The translations under genes were made by a program, and so were the position numbers. The notes beneath the pieces were generated by a model. The model saw nothing but the letters and a program-made list of their open reading frames with translations. It was not told where the DNA came from and did not search any database. A stretch of DNA of 64,000 bases from Dictyobacter kobayashii. GTDB lineage: Bacteria > Chloroflexota > Ktedonobacteria > Ktedonobacterales > Ktedonobacteraceae. Shown here one piece after another: positions 34,764-44,045 of the stretch (positions are counted from its first letter, which is position 1; the number at the start of each line of letters is the position of its first letter). The stretch is from positions 2,790,001-2,854,000 of the forward strand of contig NZ_BIFS01000001.1 of assembly GCF_003967555.1 (NCBI RefSeq), in the 5' to 3' direction.

Positions 34764-37202
34764 TTGGAACAACAAGATTTATTAGCCGGTCTCAATCAAC
34801 CACAGCAAGAGGCCGTGACGACAACCGAGGGACCAGTCTTAATTTTAGCGGGACCTGGTAGTGGCAAGACACGCGTAATCACCCATCGTATTGCCCACCT
34901 CGTCCAGCAAGAACAGGTTTCACCATGGCGTATCCTGGCGGTTACCTTCACCAATAAAGCGGCCCGCGAGATGCGCGAGCGTATGGAAAAGCTGGTGGGT
35001 GTCAACGAAGCCAAAGAAATGATGATCGGAACCTTCCACGCTATCTGCGCCCGTGTTCTGCGTACCGAGGCCGAACACCTGGCACCACTGGGACTGTCAC
35101 GATCCTTCGTTATCCTGGATACCGATGATCAGAATACCCTGCTCAAGCAGGCCATTAAGGAACTCAACCTGGACGAGAAGCAATACCGCCCGGCTACCAT
35201 TCAGGCACTGATCTCACGCGCTAAGAATGATATGCATGGTCCAGACCAGATGGCCGAGCTCGCTACAAAATATATTGAAGAAGTGGCCGCACGTGTCTTT
35301 AAAGTCTATCAAAAGATGATGCGCAAGAATAACAGCGTCGATTTTGACGATCTGATCATGCTCACCGAGCAACTCTGGAGGCGTGAGCCCGAGGTCCTCA
35401 AACGCTATCAACGTCGCTGGCAGTACATTCACGTTGACGAGTTCCAGGACTGCAATCTGCCCCAGTATAAGCTTATTCGCCTGCTCGGCTATGGAACCGA
35501 TAGCCTCCACGAAGGACTGGGGAATGTCTGTGTAGTGGGTGATGATGATCAGATGATTTACACCTGGCGGGGAGCCAGCGCGGAGAATGTCCTGCGTTTC
35601 GAGCGCGACTTCCCACATACTAGAATTATTCTACTGGAACAGAACTATCGCTCCACCCAGACTATTCTGGATGCGGCCCAGGGGATCGTTAAACGCAATA
35701 GTCTACGTAAAGATAAGAAACTGTGGACCGCCCAGGGGGATGGCGAAAAGATCATTGTCCATGAAGCCTATAACGAAGAGCAGGAAGGCCTCTACGCAGC
35801 TCAGGAAATTGTGCGCCTGCTGGCCCGCGGCGAGATCGCAAAACGCACCGATGTTGCCGTCATGTATCGTACCAACGCCCAGTCCCGCGCCCTGGAAGAA
35901 CAATTCCTGCGCATGAATATCCCATACAAAGTGATCGGTAGCCGCAAGTTCTATGATCGTAAAGAGATCAAAGATATGCTGGCCTATATGCGCCTGCTCG
36001 CCAATCCTAATGATGATCTAAGCTTGCTACGAGTCATCAATGTCCCTAACCGAAAAATCGGCCCTAAGACAGTCGGAGAGTTGCAGCAATGGGCCAATCG
36101 GCAGTCAAGCTCGCTATATATCGCTCTGGAAAGCATTCAGGCCCATCCCACACTGGGCAAGGCCGCCAAAAACGCGCTGGAGACCTTTCACAAACTGATC
36201 AAAGACTTACAAGGCGCTATCGATGAACTCCATCTGCCAGAACTGCTGGATCGCATTGCTGAACGCAGTGGCTATGGTCCAGAGTTACGGGCCGCCTCTG
36301 AAGGAGAAGAACTGGATCGCTGGGGCAACGTACTGGAATTGCGCCGTGTGGCCGAAGATTACTCCGAGATCGAGACACGCTCCGCCCTGGAGTTATTCCT
36401 GGAGAACGTGGCCCTGGTTGGGGGCGCTGACACGGTTCAGTCGGGAGAAGATGGCTCATTGATACGCGAAGAGACCACCGATGCTGTTACCTTGATTACT
36501 CTCCATGCCGCAAAAGGGTTGGAATATCCAGTGGTCTTTATCGTGGGAATGGACGAGGGTTCATTGCCCCATTCGCGCTCTATCGACAAACCCGAGCAGG
36601 TAGAAGAGGAACGTCGCCTGGCCTATGTCGGCTTTACGCGCGCCATGAATCGGCTCTACCTGATCCGTGCTCGCCGCCGCTCAGTATTTGGTGAGACGCA
36701 ATATACAGAACCATCACGCTTCCTGGACGATATTCCCCCCAAATTGATCGCCAAACGTGGTGGGGGCGTAACGCCAAAAACAAATACCAGCAGTGGACAG
36801 GGTACCTACGGCAATCGTACACAGGGACGCAATGTGCAGCGTGGGTACAACTGGGAAGATGACTTTAATCAAGATCCATATGGGGATACTGGTGGACGCG
36901 TCTTTGGTCGGGGCAGCAATCCTACTACATCGTCCACACGCGGTTACTCATCTTTGCCTTCAGCTCCTAAAAGCAGGGGTAACTTTCCTGCCGCCAGCAA
37001 TTTCAGCAATGCGGAACCAGCCAAAGCTAAAGTACAACGCTTCAAGCCTGGCGATCGTGTACGTCATAACATCTTTGGAGATGGTATTATCCTGAAAAGT
37101 GAGATGGAGTCCGGTACCGAATTCGTCGAGGTACAATTTCCGGGCAAACACGGCAAGAAACGTCTCAGCCTGGACTTTGCCCACCTCGACAAACTTTCGT
37201 AG
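34764..37202 (+). CDS. pcrA: UvrD/PcrA-type 3'-5' DNA helicase
   Basis: The product of about 812 residues has all superfamily 1 motifs: Q motif GLNQPQQEAV, Walker A GPGSGKTR, DEFQDCN (motif II), GDDDQMIYTWRGA (III), QNYRSTQTIL (IV), LHAAKGLEYPVVF (V) and RLAYVGFTRA (VI). A Gly/Ser/Asn-rich linker leads to a C-terminal module (VQRFKPGDRVRHNIFGDGII) seen in PcrA proteins that contact RNA polymerase. Role: nucleotide excision repair and displacement of proteins or RNA polymerase from DNA. GGAGGG lies 8 bases before TTG 34764; GTG 34755 and 34758 are in frame but too near it. Confidence 0.95.
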   Translation: MEQQDLLAGLNQPQQEAVTTTEGPVLILAGPGSGKTRVITHRIAHLVQQEQVSPWRILAVTFTNKAAREMRERMEKLVGVNEAKEMMIGTFHAICARVLRTEAEHLAPLGLSRSFVILDTDDQNTLLKQAIKELNLDEKQYRPATIQALISRAKNDMHGPDQMAELATKYIEEVAARVFKVYQKMMRKNNSVDFDDLIMLTEQLWRREPEVLKRYQRRWQYIHVDEFQDCNLPQYKLIRLLGYGTDSLHEGLGNVCVVGDDDQMIYTWRGASAENVLRFERDFPHTRIILLEQNYRSTQTILDAAQGIVKRNSLRKDKKLWTAQGDGEKIIVHEAYNEEQEGLYAAQEIVRLLARGEIAKRTDVAVMYRTNAQSRALEEQFLRMNIPYKVIGSRKFYDRKEIKDMLAYMRLLANPNDDLSLLRVINVPNRKIGPKTVGELQQWANRQSSSLYIALESIQAHPTLGKAAKNALETFHKLIKDLQGAIDELHLPELLDRIAERSGYGPELRAASEGEELDRWGNVLELRRVAEDYSEIETRSALELFLENVALVGGADTVQSGEDGSLIREETTDAVTLITLHAAKGLEYPVVFIVGMDEGSLPHSRSIDKPEQVEEERRLAYVGFTRAMNRLYLIRARRRSVFGETQYTEPSRFLDDIPPKLIAKRGGGVTPKTNTSSGQGTYGNRTQGRNVQRGYNWEDDFNQDPYGDTGGRVFGRGSNPTTSSTRGYSSLPSAPKSRGNFPAASNFSNAEPAKAKVQRFKPGDRVRHNIFGDGIILKSEMESGTEFVEVQFPGKHGKKRLSLDFAHLDKLS

Positions 37203-37229
37203 CTTAAGGCAGCTATTCAGGTAAGAATC

Positions 37230-38428
37230 ATGCAACAGCAACCATCAGAACAAAGCGAAGCTTCTTCATTGCTCAATGGCAATCGTGAGCTCGCGGTGCT
37301 TTATGCCATCGCGGGCTACCTGAATCGCCAGGTGGATGTACACGATGCGCTGCAAGAAGTGCTGGCCCATGTTACCCAATTACTGGGGCTTCGTACAGCC
37401 TGGGTCTGGATCTTTGATGACAGGGGCGATCCCATTGTCGCTGCATCACAGCATCTCCCACCCTACCTGGCGGATCACCCCGAACGTATGTGTGGCTCAT
37501 GCCTCTGCCTGGACACATATATGGAAGGAACCGTAGAGGGGCCTCCAATATCAATGTGCTCCGCTGTAGCCGCCTTAAAAACGCTGAGCGCGATAGCGAT
37601 CCCAGTGCTCTGGGTTTGCGCTTCCACTCCAGCGTACCGATCTATGCGGGCCCAACCCTACTGGGCGTAATGAACGTAGCCAGCGAGGATTGGCGTGAGC
37701 TACGACCTGATGAATTGCAACTATTACACATCATCAGCGATCAAATTGGGCTGGCCCTGCAGCGGGCCCGCCTCTCGGCTGAACATACCAGGGCGGCCGC
37801 TCGACTGGCCACGACCGAAGAGCGCAACCGCCTGGCTCGCGAGATCCACGATACTATGGCCCAGGGGTTGGCCGCCATTGCCTTGCAATTAGAGACCGCG
37901 GATGCATTGATTCAAACACGTCCCGAACGTACCCATGAAGCCATCCAGCGTGCCCTCAGTCTGACGCGTCAAAATCTGGAAGAAGCGCGCCTCTCAGTCA
38001 TGGATCTACGGGCCGCGCCATTGCAGGAGCATACCTTGCCCGAAGCCCTGGCCACCCTGGCTACCGTAGAGCCATTTCCTGTTGTACAATACAGCTATAC
38101 ACCTATGCCACAGTTTCCAGCCCTGCCAGCACGCATTGAAGCCGGCTTGTATCGCATTGCCCAGGAAGCATTAACCAATGTCCGTAAGCATGCCAATGCC
38201 CGGCACATTGAAATGCGCCTCATCGCCGAAGAGCAGTGGATTAGCCTGCGCATTCAAGATGATGGAGATGGTTTCGAGCCAGACAATGTGCCACAGCACA
38301 ATGGGCCAAACACAGGACACTTTGGACTAACCGGCATGGGAGAACGAGTTCGCATCTTAGGTGGCAGCATATGTATTCTTAGCGAGCCCGGCACCGGCAC
38401 ATGCATCGAAGTTTCTATACCCTATTAA
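37230..38428 (+). CDS. NarL-type sensor histidine kinase (GAF-HisKA_3-HATPase), frameshifted
   Basis: The protein starts with a GAF-like sensor (about residues 15-175, including Cys-containing MCGSCLC), then a HisKA_3 dimer domain with the phospho-acceptor His in LAREIHDTMAQGLAAI, then an HATPase_c domain (RIAQEALTNVRKHA, DDGDGFEP, GLTGMGERVRILGG). It has no membrane segment, so it is probably cytoplasmic. As given, the frame breaks at GGGG 37538-37541; one added G gives a single 399-residue protein (GTVEGASNINVLRCSRL across the joint). The adjacent gene is its likely response regulator. The shift is probably a sequence error. Confidence 0.88.
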
Positions 38429-38481
38429 CCAATAACGGGTAAGACTTCAGTGGCTCCGCATCGCAGCTGAAAGGCAAAAGA

Positions 38482-39147
38482 ATGATCCGTATTATACTGG
38501 CTGATGATCATCCCATTGTCCGTGAAGGCCTTCATACTTTATTGGAGACACAACCAGACTTTCAAGTCATCGCTGAATGCGCAAATGGAGAAGAAGTTTT
38601 ACAAACCACAGCCCGCCTGCAACCAGATATGCTCTTACTTGATCTTGAAATGCCTGTGAAAGATGGGGTAGAGACCATGCGCCAGTTATCACAATTAGCG
38701 CAGAGGCCGCGCGTGATTGTCTTTACAGCCTTTGATGATGACGAAAGAATCATCCATGCGCTCCAGGCCGGAGCCGATGGCTATCTGCTCAAAGAAGCAC
38801 CACGTAACGAGATTTTTAAATCCATTCGCGTCACCATGAGCGGTGGTTCAATGCTTCAGCCTATTGTCGCCTCCAAGTTACTGCGCCACGTTGGAAAACA
38901 AAGGATGACGCCTGTGCGCCCACTTGATGCTATACCACAGGTGGAAGATTTGACTGAGCGTGAACTAGAAGTGCTACGGCTCCTGGCCCAGGGCATGCCA
39001 AATAAAGAGATAGCGGCACAGTTAATCATCAGTGAACGCACCGCCAAATTCCATGTCAGCTCAATTATGAGCAAATTAGGTGCGACCAATCGCACAGAAG
39101 CGGTAGCCCTCGCAGCACAAAGAGGACTCATCAACCTGGGTGAATGA
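38482..39147 (+). CDS. NarL/LuxR-type response regulator
   Basis: The 221-residue product has a receiver domain (ILADDHPIVREGL with the acidic pair, phospho-acceptor Asp in LLLDLEMPVKDG, Lys in LLKEAP) and a C-terminal LuxR helix-turn-helix (LTERELEVLRLLAQGMPNKE...TAKFHVSSIMSKL). It lies 53 bases after the sensor kinase and is its likely partner. Target genes are unknown. A hairpin overlaps its stop codon. Confidence 0.95.
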   Translation: MIRIILADDHPIVREGLHTLLETQPDFQVIAECANGEEVLQTTARLQPDMLLLDLEMPVKDGVETMRQLSQLAQRPRVIVFTAFDDDERIIHALQAGADGYLLKEAPRNEIFKSIRVTMSGGSMLQPIVASKLLRHVGKQRMTPVRPLDAIPQVEDLTERELEVLRLLAQGMPNKEIAAQLIISERTAKFHVSSIMSKLGATNRTEAVALAAQRGLINLGE

Positions 39148-39157
39148 TGCCCAGGTT
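39133..39157 (+). terminator. Hairpin at the end of the response regulator gene
   Basis: AACCTGGG and CCCAGGTT form an 8-bp stem around a 9-base loop that contains the stop codon; a short T-containing stretch (GTTATGTTATG) follows. A weak intrinsic terminator. Confidence 0.45.
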
Positions 39158-39430
39158 GTTATGTTATGCAAACTGAATTCCCTAAACTCCCCATTACGGC
39201 CTATCCACGTTATAACACCTGGCGCCCATCCGAAGCCAATAAACATTAACCGGACCATAAGAAATTTAGGCTAATTTTCGCCATAAGTCCGGAACTCCGA
39301 AACAGCATGATATACAATACCACGTAGTAATAAGCGGTTAGGCCAATAAATTTTATGTCCTTCATCAATGGAATATTGGCATATACCAATCAGACATTCC
39401 ATCCCAAGAAGGACGCTAGGACAGTTGAAC

Positions 39431-39760
39431 ATGATAGTTTCGCGCTCAACAGCCTTTATATCTGTATTCTTGCTTATTGCCATCCTTTCGCTAGCGGCAA
39501 TTGGAATTGTGAAAGGCATAGGAATAGCAATAACACATGGTCCCAGCATGGAACAGGCATCGGGAACCATCGTTAGCATGAGTTCCGACCATAGTTTTAT
39601 GTTAAAGACAGCTGATGGCATGCTTGAACATTTCCAATGTAATGAACGTTGCCTGGGGGCAGAATCGCATATGCGCCGCCACCTCAACGAACGAGCGCAT
39701 ACCGATGTGTATTACATGCGAGCCGCCGATGGAACCTTGATAGCCGTAGATGTAGACTAA
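39431..39760 (+). CDS. Small membrane-anchored protein with a CxxxC pair
   Basis: The 109-residue product has one N-terminal helix (TAFISVFLLIAILSLAAIGIV) and a soluble part of about 80 residues. The soluble part contains FQCNERCLG, a Cys pair three residues apart. It belongs to no family I know. ATG 39431 is favoured over the in-frame upstream ATG because the hydrophobic helix then sits at the start. It lies 57 bases before the FAD oxidoreductase gene on the same strand and may be part of that electron-transfer module. The Cys pair could bind metal or form a disulfide outside the membrane. Confidence 0.6.
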   Translation: MIVSRSTAFISVFLLIAILSLAAIGIVKGIGIAITHGPSMEQASGTIVSMSSDHSFMLKTADGMLEHFQCNERCLGAESHMRRHLNERAHTDVYYMRAADGTLIAVDVD

Positions 39761-39817
39761 GGGATTAAACACAGCCCATACAAAGCGTTTTCCCTTAAAT
39801 GGTCAGGATGTGAGATT

Positions 39818-41656
39818 GTGATTAACGATTCGGATAGAAAAATAGTACCAGTACAAAATAGCAATAGCCCTACCCTTGACCGTGCAGATATTGTAATCAT
39901 TGGCAATGGCATTGCGGGTCTGACGGCCGCTATCGAAGCGCGTCGCCTGGCTCCAGAGAAGCGCATCGTAATCGTCACAGATCAGATCCATCCCACCATC
40001 AATACGCCTGCCTTAAAACAATTTGCGGTAGGTAAGCTCACGCGTGAGCAACTGTTGGCCTATCCAGCAGGAACCGAACGTCTGGAACGCATCCATATTG
40101 TGACTTCACGTGTAAGCGAGATCCACGCACAAAGTAAATATATAACCTTAAGCGGCAATCGTGGCTTTGGCTATGATTCGCTATTAATTGCCACCGGCAG
40201 CACTCCTCAGGGTCTACCAGAACGTACCCCTGGCCGCAATTTTGATGGTGTGCTGACCCTGCACCGTCTACAAGATTACCTGGATCTGCGCCGACGGCTG
40301 GGAGAAATCAATGAAGCAGCGGTAATTGGCGGTGGTGTACATGCCATTGAAACGGTAATGGGTCTACTCTACTGGGGTATTCGTACCCACTGGCTCATTC
40401 GAGGTAAGACATTCATGGGGCGTATCCTGGATGAGCAAGCCTCTGAGATCGTGCTGAACAACGTTCGGCGGGCTGGGGCGGTCATACACCTGGAGACTGA
40501 AGTAACAGGCATTATCGGGCGTGTAGGGGCCGTAGCGGGGGTAATAACTAACCATCAAGAGATGATCCCCTGTCAATTAGTCTTGAGTTGCACTGGTACC
40601 CAGGCAGCTACCAAACTGGCACAAACTTGTACCGTGCCCATGATGCATAAAAACGGCATCATGGTCGACGATAAATTGCGCACCAGTGTCCGCGATATCT
40701 ATGCCGCCGGCGACGTAGCGGCCCTCAAAAATCCTCAGACCGGCAGCTATGAACCACGGGCCCAATGGTATGCAGCCGTTGCCCAGGGACGTATCGCAGG
40801 CTCAATGATGGTAGGGCACAAAGAGCTGGCCCAACAGCCATTCGGGGTCCAATGGCATGCCACCCACCTGGGAGAGTTATCAATGCTGACCGTAGGAGAG
40901 CCTATCAGCAAAGATCCTCGCGTGACCACCCTGACAGATACCAGTCAGGGCGGCTACCGGCGCATTACCATGTTAGATGACCTGCTGGTCGGATATCTCT
41001 CTCTTGGCAACACACAGCCGGATAGCCTGGCAATCAAGCGCCTGATAGATGAAGGCGTCTCGATCCGCAATGTAATTAAACCTTTATTGAAGGGCCAATT
41101 CGACTCACGCTCCTATCTCTCGCATCAGCGCTCGCGGGCCACTAGAAATCTGCTTGAGCAAAAGTTGCCAATGTTAATGAGACGAGAGGAAGTCGAAACA
41201 CCAGGGCTACTGCCCAATACAGACGAGTTCTTCTCCTTCCCTGAACCACAACAGGTAAATCCACGCGCCACCAGGCAGTTGCCGCCGCCCTCGCAGCAAC
41301 CACAGATTGATCCGCTACAACAGCGTAGGGTGGTAGAGCAGCCTGCGCGCATGCCCGCCGCCGCCATGCCTGCGCTACCCATTCATAACGAAGATGAGAT
41401 CAATCCCTTTACAGGTAATTTACCGGATGTTGCCATGACCCATACAGATGATCTAGTATCTCTGCCTCAAGTCACTGATGCTCTATCATTGATGCGTCAG
41501 ACACGGCAACTGGTAGAAGAGCCTTTTACGCCACCTCAGGGTCACCAGCTATCAAAGATCAATCGTAGACCCGAGGCAGCACTCAACCCGAGTGAAAAGA
41601 AACCACTCAACTATAAACTCTGGGCTTATATCGATCAATCGCAAGATATCGATTAA
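39818..41656 (+). CDS. FAD-dependent NAD(P)H oxidoreductase with C-terminal extension
   Basis: The 612-residue protein has a two-dinucleotide-fold core. It shows an FAD-binding IIGNGIAGLTAAIEA near residue 27, ATGSTPQGLPE, a second nucleotide fold with VIGGGVHAIETVMGLL, and the C-terminal FAD motif YAAGDVA. This resembles nitrite-reductase/rubredoxin-reductase-type enzymes. From about residue 450 it continues for some 160 residues with a Pro/Gln-rich stretch not found in those enzymes. Start is GTG 39818 with AGGATG upstream. It is followed by a ferredoxin and a di-haem membrane protein, so it is likely the NAD(P)H entry of a membrane electron-transfer complex. No redox Cys pair of the thioredoxin-reductase type is seen. 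Confidence 0.85.
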   Translation: MINDSDRKIVPVQNSNSPTLDRADIVIIGNGIAGLTAAIEARRLAPEKRIVIVTDQIHPTINTPALKQFAVGKLTREQLLAYPAGTERLERIHIVTSRVSEIHAQSKYITLSGNRGFGYDSLLIATGSTPQGLPERTPGRNFDGVLTLHRLQDYLDLRRRLGEINEAAVIGGGVHAIETVMGLLYWGIRTHWLIRGKTFMGRILDEQASEIVLNNVRRAGAVIHLETEVTGIIGRVGAVAGVITNHQEMIPCQLVLSCTGTQAATKLAQTCTVPMMHKNGIMVDDKLRTSVRDIYAAGDVAALKNPQTGSYEPRAQWYAAVAQGRIAGSMMVGHKELAQQPFGVQWHATHLGELSMLTVGEPISKDPRVTTLTDTSQGGYRRITMLDDLLVGYLSLGNTQPDSLAIKRLIDEGVSIRNVIKPLLKGQFDSRSYLSHQRSRATRNLLEQKLPMLMRREEVETPGLLPNTDEFFSFPEPQQVNPRATRQLPPPSQQPQIDPLQQRRVVEQPARMPAAAMPALPIHNEDEINPFTGNLPDVAMTHTDDLVSLPQVTDALSLMRQTRQLVEEPFTPPQGHQLSKINRRPEAALNPSEKKPLNYKLWAYIDQSQDID

Positions 41657-41694
41657 AAGAGAGAACCAGATAGGATTGAAGGAGCAACCCACGA

Positions 41695-42003
41695 ATGCTA
41701 AGAATGCTGAAACCCAACGCCATCATCCTTCACAAGACCAGGCCACAGGTTGGACAAGAGATCCAGGCATGTATTGGCTGCAATGAATGCCTGCTGGCAT
41801 GTCCGGCACTGGCTGAGCCAATCACCATCGACATGCTCAATCGCGAGACCCTATCAGGTCCTATTTCAGAGCCTGTCGCGCGCTTTACCCGTGCCTGCTA
41901 TCAATGTGGAGCCTGTGTTGCGCCCTGCCCGGTCGGGCTGCACCGGGATGCGATGATGCTCTGGCTGAAGGTACGGCTTCTGAGCAGCATGGAAGAAGCA
42001 TAA
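41695..42003 (+). CDS. 2x[4Fe-4S] ferredoxin-like electron carrier
   Basis: The 102-residue product carries two cluster motifs: CIGCNECLLACP near residue 27 and CYQCGACVAPCP near residue 70. The spacing with CP at the end of each matches HdrC/GlpC-like and succinate-dehydrogenase-like iron-sulfur subunits. It sits 38 bases after the FAD oxidoreductase gene and before the di-haem cytochrome gene. It probably passes electrons between them. A family B palindromic element stands between it and the cytochrome gene. Confidence 0.85.
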   Translation: MLRMLKPNAIILHKTRPQVGQEIQACIGCNECLLACPALAEPITIDMLNRETLSGPISEPVARFTRACYQCGACVAPCPVGLHRDAMMLWLKVRLLSSMEEA

Positions 42004-42005
42004 GT

Positions 42006-42124
42006 GCCCGGGCTGTACATTCTTTCAGGGGTGGAGTGTGTGTGGTGGGCGGGCGGCCACCACACACACTCCACCCTCTCAACCCCGTGCGGCAGGCGCC
42101 AAAGAGGAACATGAAAAAGCCCTG
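42006..42124 (+). repeat. Family B element, copy 2
   Basis: Starts near CATTCTTTCAG and ends CAAAGAGGAACATGAAAAAG-CCCTG like the full-length copy. The palindrome has 20-base arms (GGGTGGAGTGTGTGTGGTGG at 42029-42048; complement at 42057-42076) and loop GCGGGCGG. The left terminal repeat is missing. It lies between two genes of the electron-transfer module. Confidence 0.65.
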
Positions 42125-42170
42125 CGAAACCACCTATATTCATGTACAAGAGGAAGGAATAAGGAATTAT

Positions 42171-43130
42171 ATGAAAAGACTAAATGATGAGAAGGGTTAT
42201 CCCTGGTTCTTTTTTGATACAGGCCGACCATGGCTAAATACATGGTTTGTAACGCTGATCTTGACCCTCATCTTTATTCTGAGCCTCTTTGTCTACTCCC
42301 ATTTCAGCACGGACCTCACCCCCGATAGTCTGGCTGGTTATACTTATGCTATCCTTGGAACCACCTTTATGTTACTGGCGACCTTTATGTATACGCGCTC
42401 CAGACGCTCTCGCCAGCGTAAAGTGGGACAGCTCAATAAGTCCTTAAACTGGCATATCTGCTTTGGCGTCCTGGCCATGGTAGTCTTATTCATGCATTCC
42501 TTTGGTAACTTTAATCCTCGTACCGGTACCTATGCTCTCTACGGTATGATAGCCCTGGTATTAAGCGGCTTTGTGGGAAGATTAATTGATCGCTTTGTGC
42601 CCAGGCAGATCTCAAAAGAAGTCAAGAAGGCCCTCACCGAACAAGGCGAGGACCGCATTGAGCATATCTCGCGCAACGTCCAGGATATTGTGGCGCACAA
42701 TACTCAGAATCTGCAAACATTCCGGGCCACGAATGCTGGCACGCGTTCTGTCACCCCATTATCAGCCCAGGTTGTCACACCAGATCCCGTTAGCCTGGGA
42801 GGTTCCTCGCTACCCAGTTCCTGGGATATTGCCTATATCTCATTAGAGGAGACCCCTCAGGAGGTTAGCCGCAATAGTCAGCAATATCGCTTTGTGCCAG
42901 ACAAAAAAAGCGCACTGGCCCAACCTGGAGCGCTACTTCCTGGATACAATGAGCAGATCGAAGAGCTACAACACGTCCAGTATGCTTTACAACGCGAACA
43001 ATTTTATCGCGCACTGATTCGTTACTGGCGTATCTTCCATGTCCTGCTGGTGCTGCTCACTTTTGGCCTTACCGTATGGCACCTGGTCTACGCGGCTCAA
43101 TTACTTATACCCACCTTTTTCCGACACTAA
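42171..43130 (+). CDS. Di-haem cytochrome b-like membrane protein
   Basis: The 319-residue product has about five membrane helices: one near residues 20-45, one near 55-75, one near 90-115, one near 120-140 and a last one near 290-310. Helix 3 has H-x13-H (from NWHICFGV to FMHSFG) and the last helix again has H-x13-H (from RIFHVLLV to VWHLVY). Paired H-x13-H helices bind two haems in cytochrome b and in ferric reductase/NADPH oxidase. A soluble loop of about 150 residues lies between them. ATG 42171 is preferred, with AAGGA upstream; the frame open further upstream lies in a repeat. It likely takes electrons from the ferredoxin and FAD protein encoded just before. Confidence 0.75.
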   Translation: MKRLNDEKGYPWFFFDTGRPWLNTWFVTLILTLIFILSLFVYSHFSTDLTPDSLAGYTYAILGTTFMLLATFMYTRSRRSRQRKVGQLNKSLNWHICFGVLAMVVLFMHSFGNFNPRTGTYALYGMIALVLSGFVGRLIDRFVPRQISKEVKKALTEQGEDRIEHISRNVQDIVAHNTQNLQTFRATNAGTRSVTPLSAQVVTPDPVSLGGSSLPSSWDIAYISLEETPQEVSRNSQQYRFVPDKKSALAQPGALLPGYNEQIEELQHVQYALQREQFYRALIRYWRIFHVLLVLLTFGLTVWHLVYAAQLLIPTFFRH

Positions 43131-43314
43131 CGTCCACAAAAAGAAGAAGAATGATGAACGACTAGAGTCAAGGATGTTCGATCTACCAGAGCGTAGCAAA
43201 GCAATATATGTCAGGGTATATCAATAAAAGCTTAGCCCAATCGAAACACCCGATAAAACCGGAATGTACTCTTGCTCGTATTACCTATGGAGCGTTTAGC
43301 AGGAGGAAAAAGAT

Positions 43315-43698
43315 ATGCTACAACAATCAGCAGAACAAAATTACCCTGGTGATCAGTTAGCTCGCAAGCTAGCCCATCCCAAACGTCTGGACATTTTTTT
43401 TCATGGCTTTAAAACAGCAAAATTAGTTAAAGCATTGATGGTAGACAAGAGAGTATCGGTATTCAAAAAATCGCTCTTCGTGGGGTCCATTGTAGCGATT
43501 GTGGCCATCTTGCTCTTCCCAGACGCCATTAATGAAACCATCTTGAGCACAATCTTGCCAGTGGTAGGAACAATACTGGGAGTGCCATTGGATGCAGGAT
43601 TTGACTGGATTGCTTTTACGCTTATCGCGGTTAATCTGTTGCGCTACTTCCCGGCCGAGATTGTGTCTGAACATTACAGTCGCATCTTTGAGATATAA
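43315..43698 (+). CDS. Small membrane protein of unknown function
   Basis: The 127-residue product has two or three hydrophobic segments (about residues 55-70, 75-90 and 95-110) after a polar, basic start. A strong AGGAGGAAAAAG site precedes the ATG. It stands downstream of the di-haem cytochrome gene, 184 bases away, and may belong to the same module, but no domain is recognised. The stretch FPAEIVSEHY near the end could be a helix at the membrane surface. Confidence 0.7.
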   Translation: MLQQSAEQNYPGDQLARKLAHPKRLDIFFHGFKTAKLVKALMVDKRVSVFKKSLFVGSIVAIVAILLFPDAINETILSTILPVVGTILGVPLDAGFDWIAFTLIAVNLLRYFPAEIVSEHYSRIFEI

Positions 43699-43790
43699 AA
43701 GCACACCAGACAACTCAAATAACGAAAGATATGCTATCCCTCATATCGTCAGGCCATAAAAATAAGGCTACTACTCAATAGCCCCCGGTC

Positions 43791-43810
43791 AGCGATTGTG
43801 AGGGATCGCT
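43791..43810 (+). terminator. Weak terminator hairpin
   Basis: AGCGAT-TGTGAGGG-ATCGCT followed by ATTTTC lies about 90 bases after the membrane-protein gene. Confidence 0.4.
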
Positions 43811-43908
43811 ATTTTCATCTCCACTGAACATCTTCCTATAATTCACTGAAAGAGATGGCTACACAAACAAGAGAAAACAAAGTTCCTCTGTAGCAAAGCA
43901 TCCATATT

Positions 43909-43932
43909 TTATATAGATATTTATCTATATAA
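43909..43932. promoter_or_regulatory. AT-rich perfect dyad
   Basis: TTATATAGATA-TT-TATCTATATAA is a perfect 11-bp inverted repeat with a 2-base centre. It lies in the gap between two convergent genes (347 bases with no gene). It may be a protein site or just an AT-rich cruciform. Confidence 0.35.
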
Positions 43933-44045
43933 TCCTCTCCGTTTGATCTTAACAATCAAAACAAGGGAAAGAGGAGTTTGCTCCATTAATAAAGACCAGG
44001 CATAACTTAAAAAGCAGTCAGAGCGTTTTCAGGGCATGGAAGTAC

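Noticed and set aside
41904..42170. Extended N-terminus of the di-haem protein
   Set aside because: The upstream frame runs through the preceding ferredoxin gene and a repeat; ATG 42171 with its own ribosome site is the natural start.
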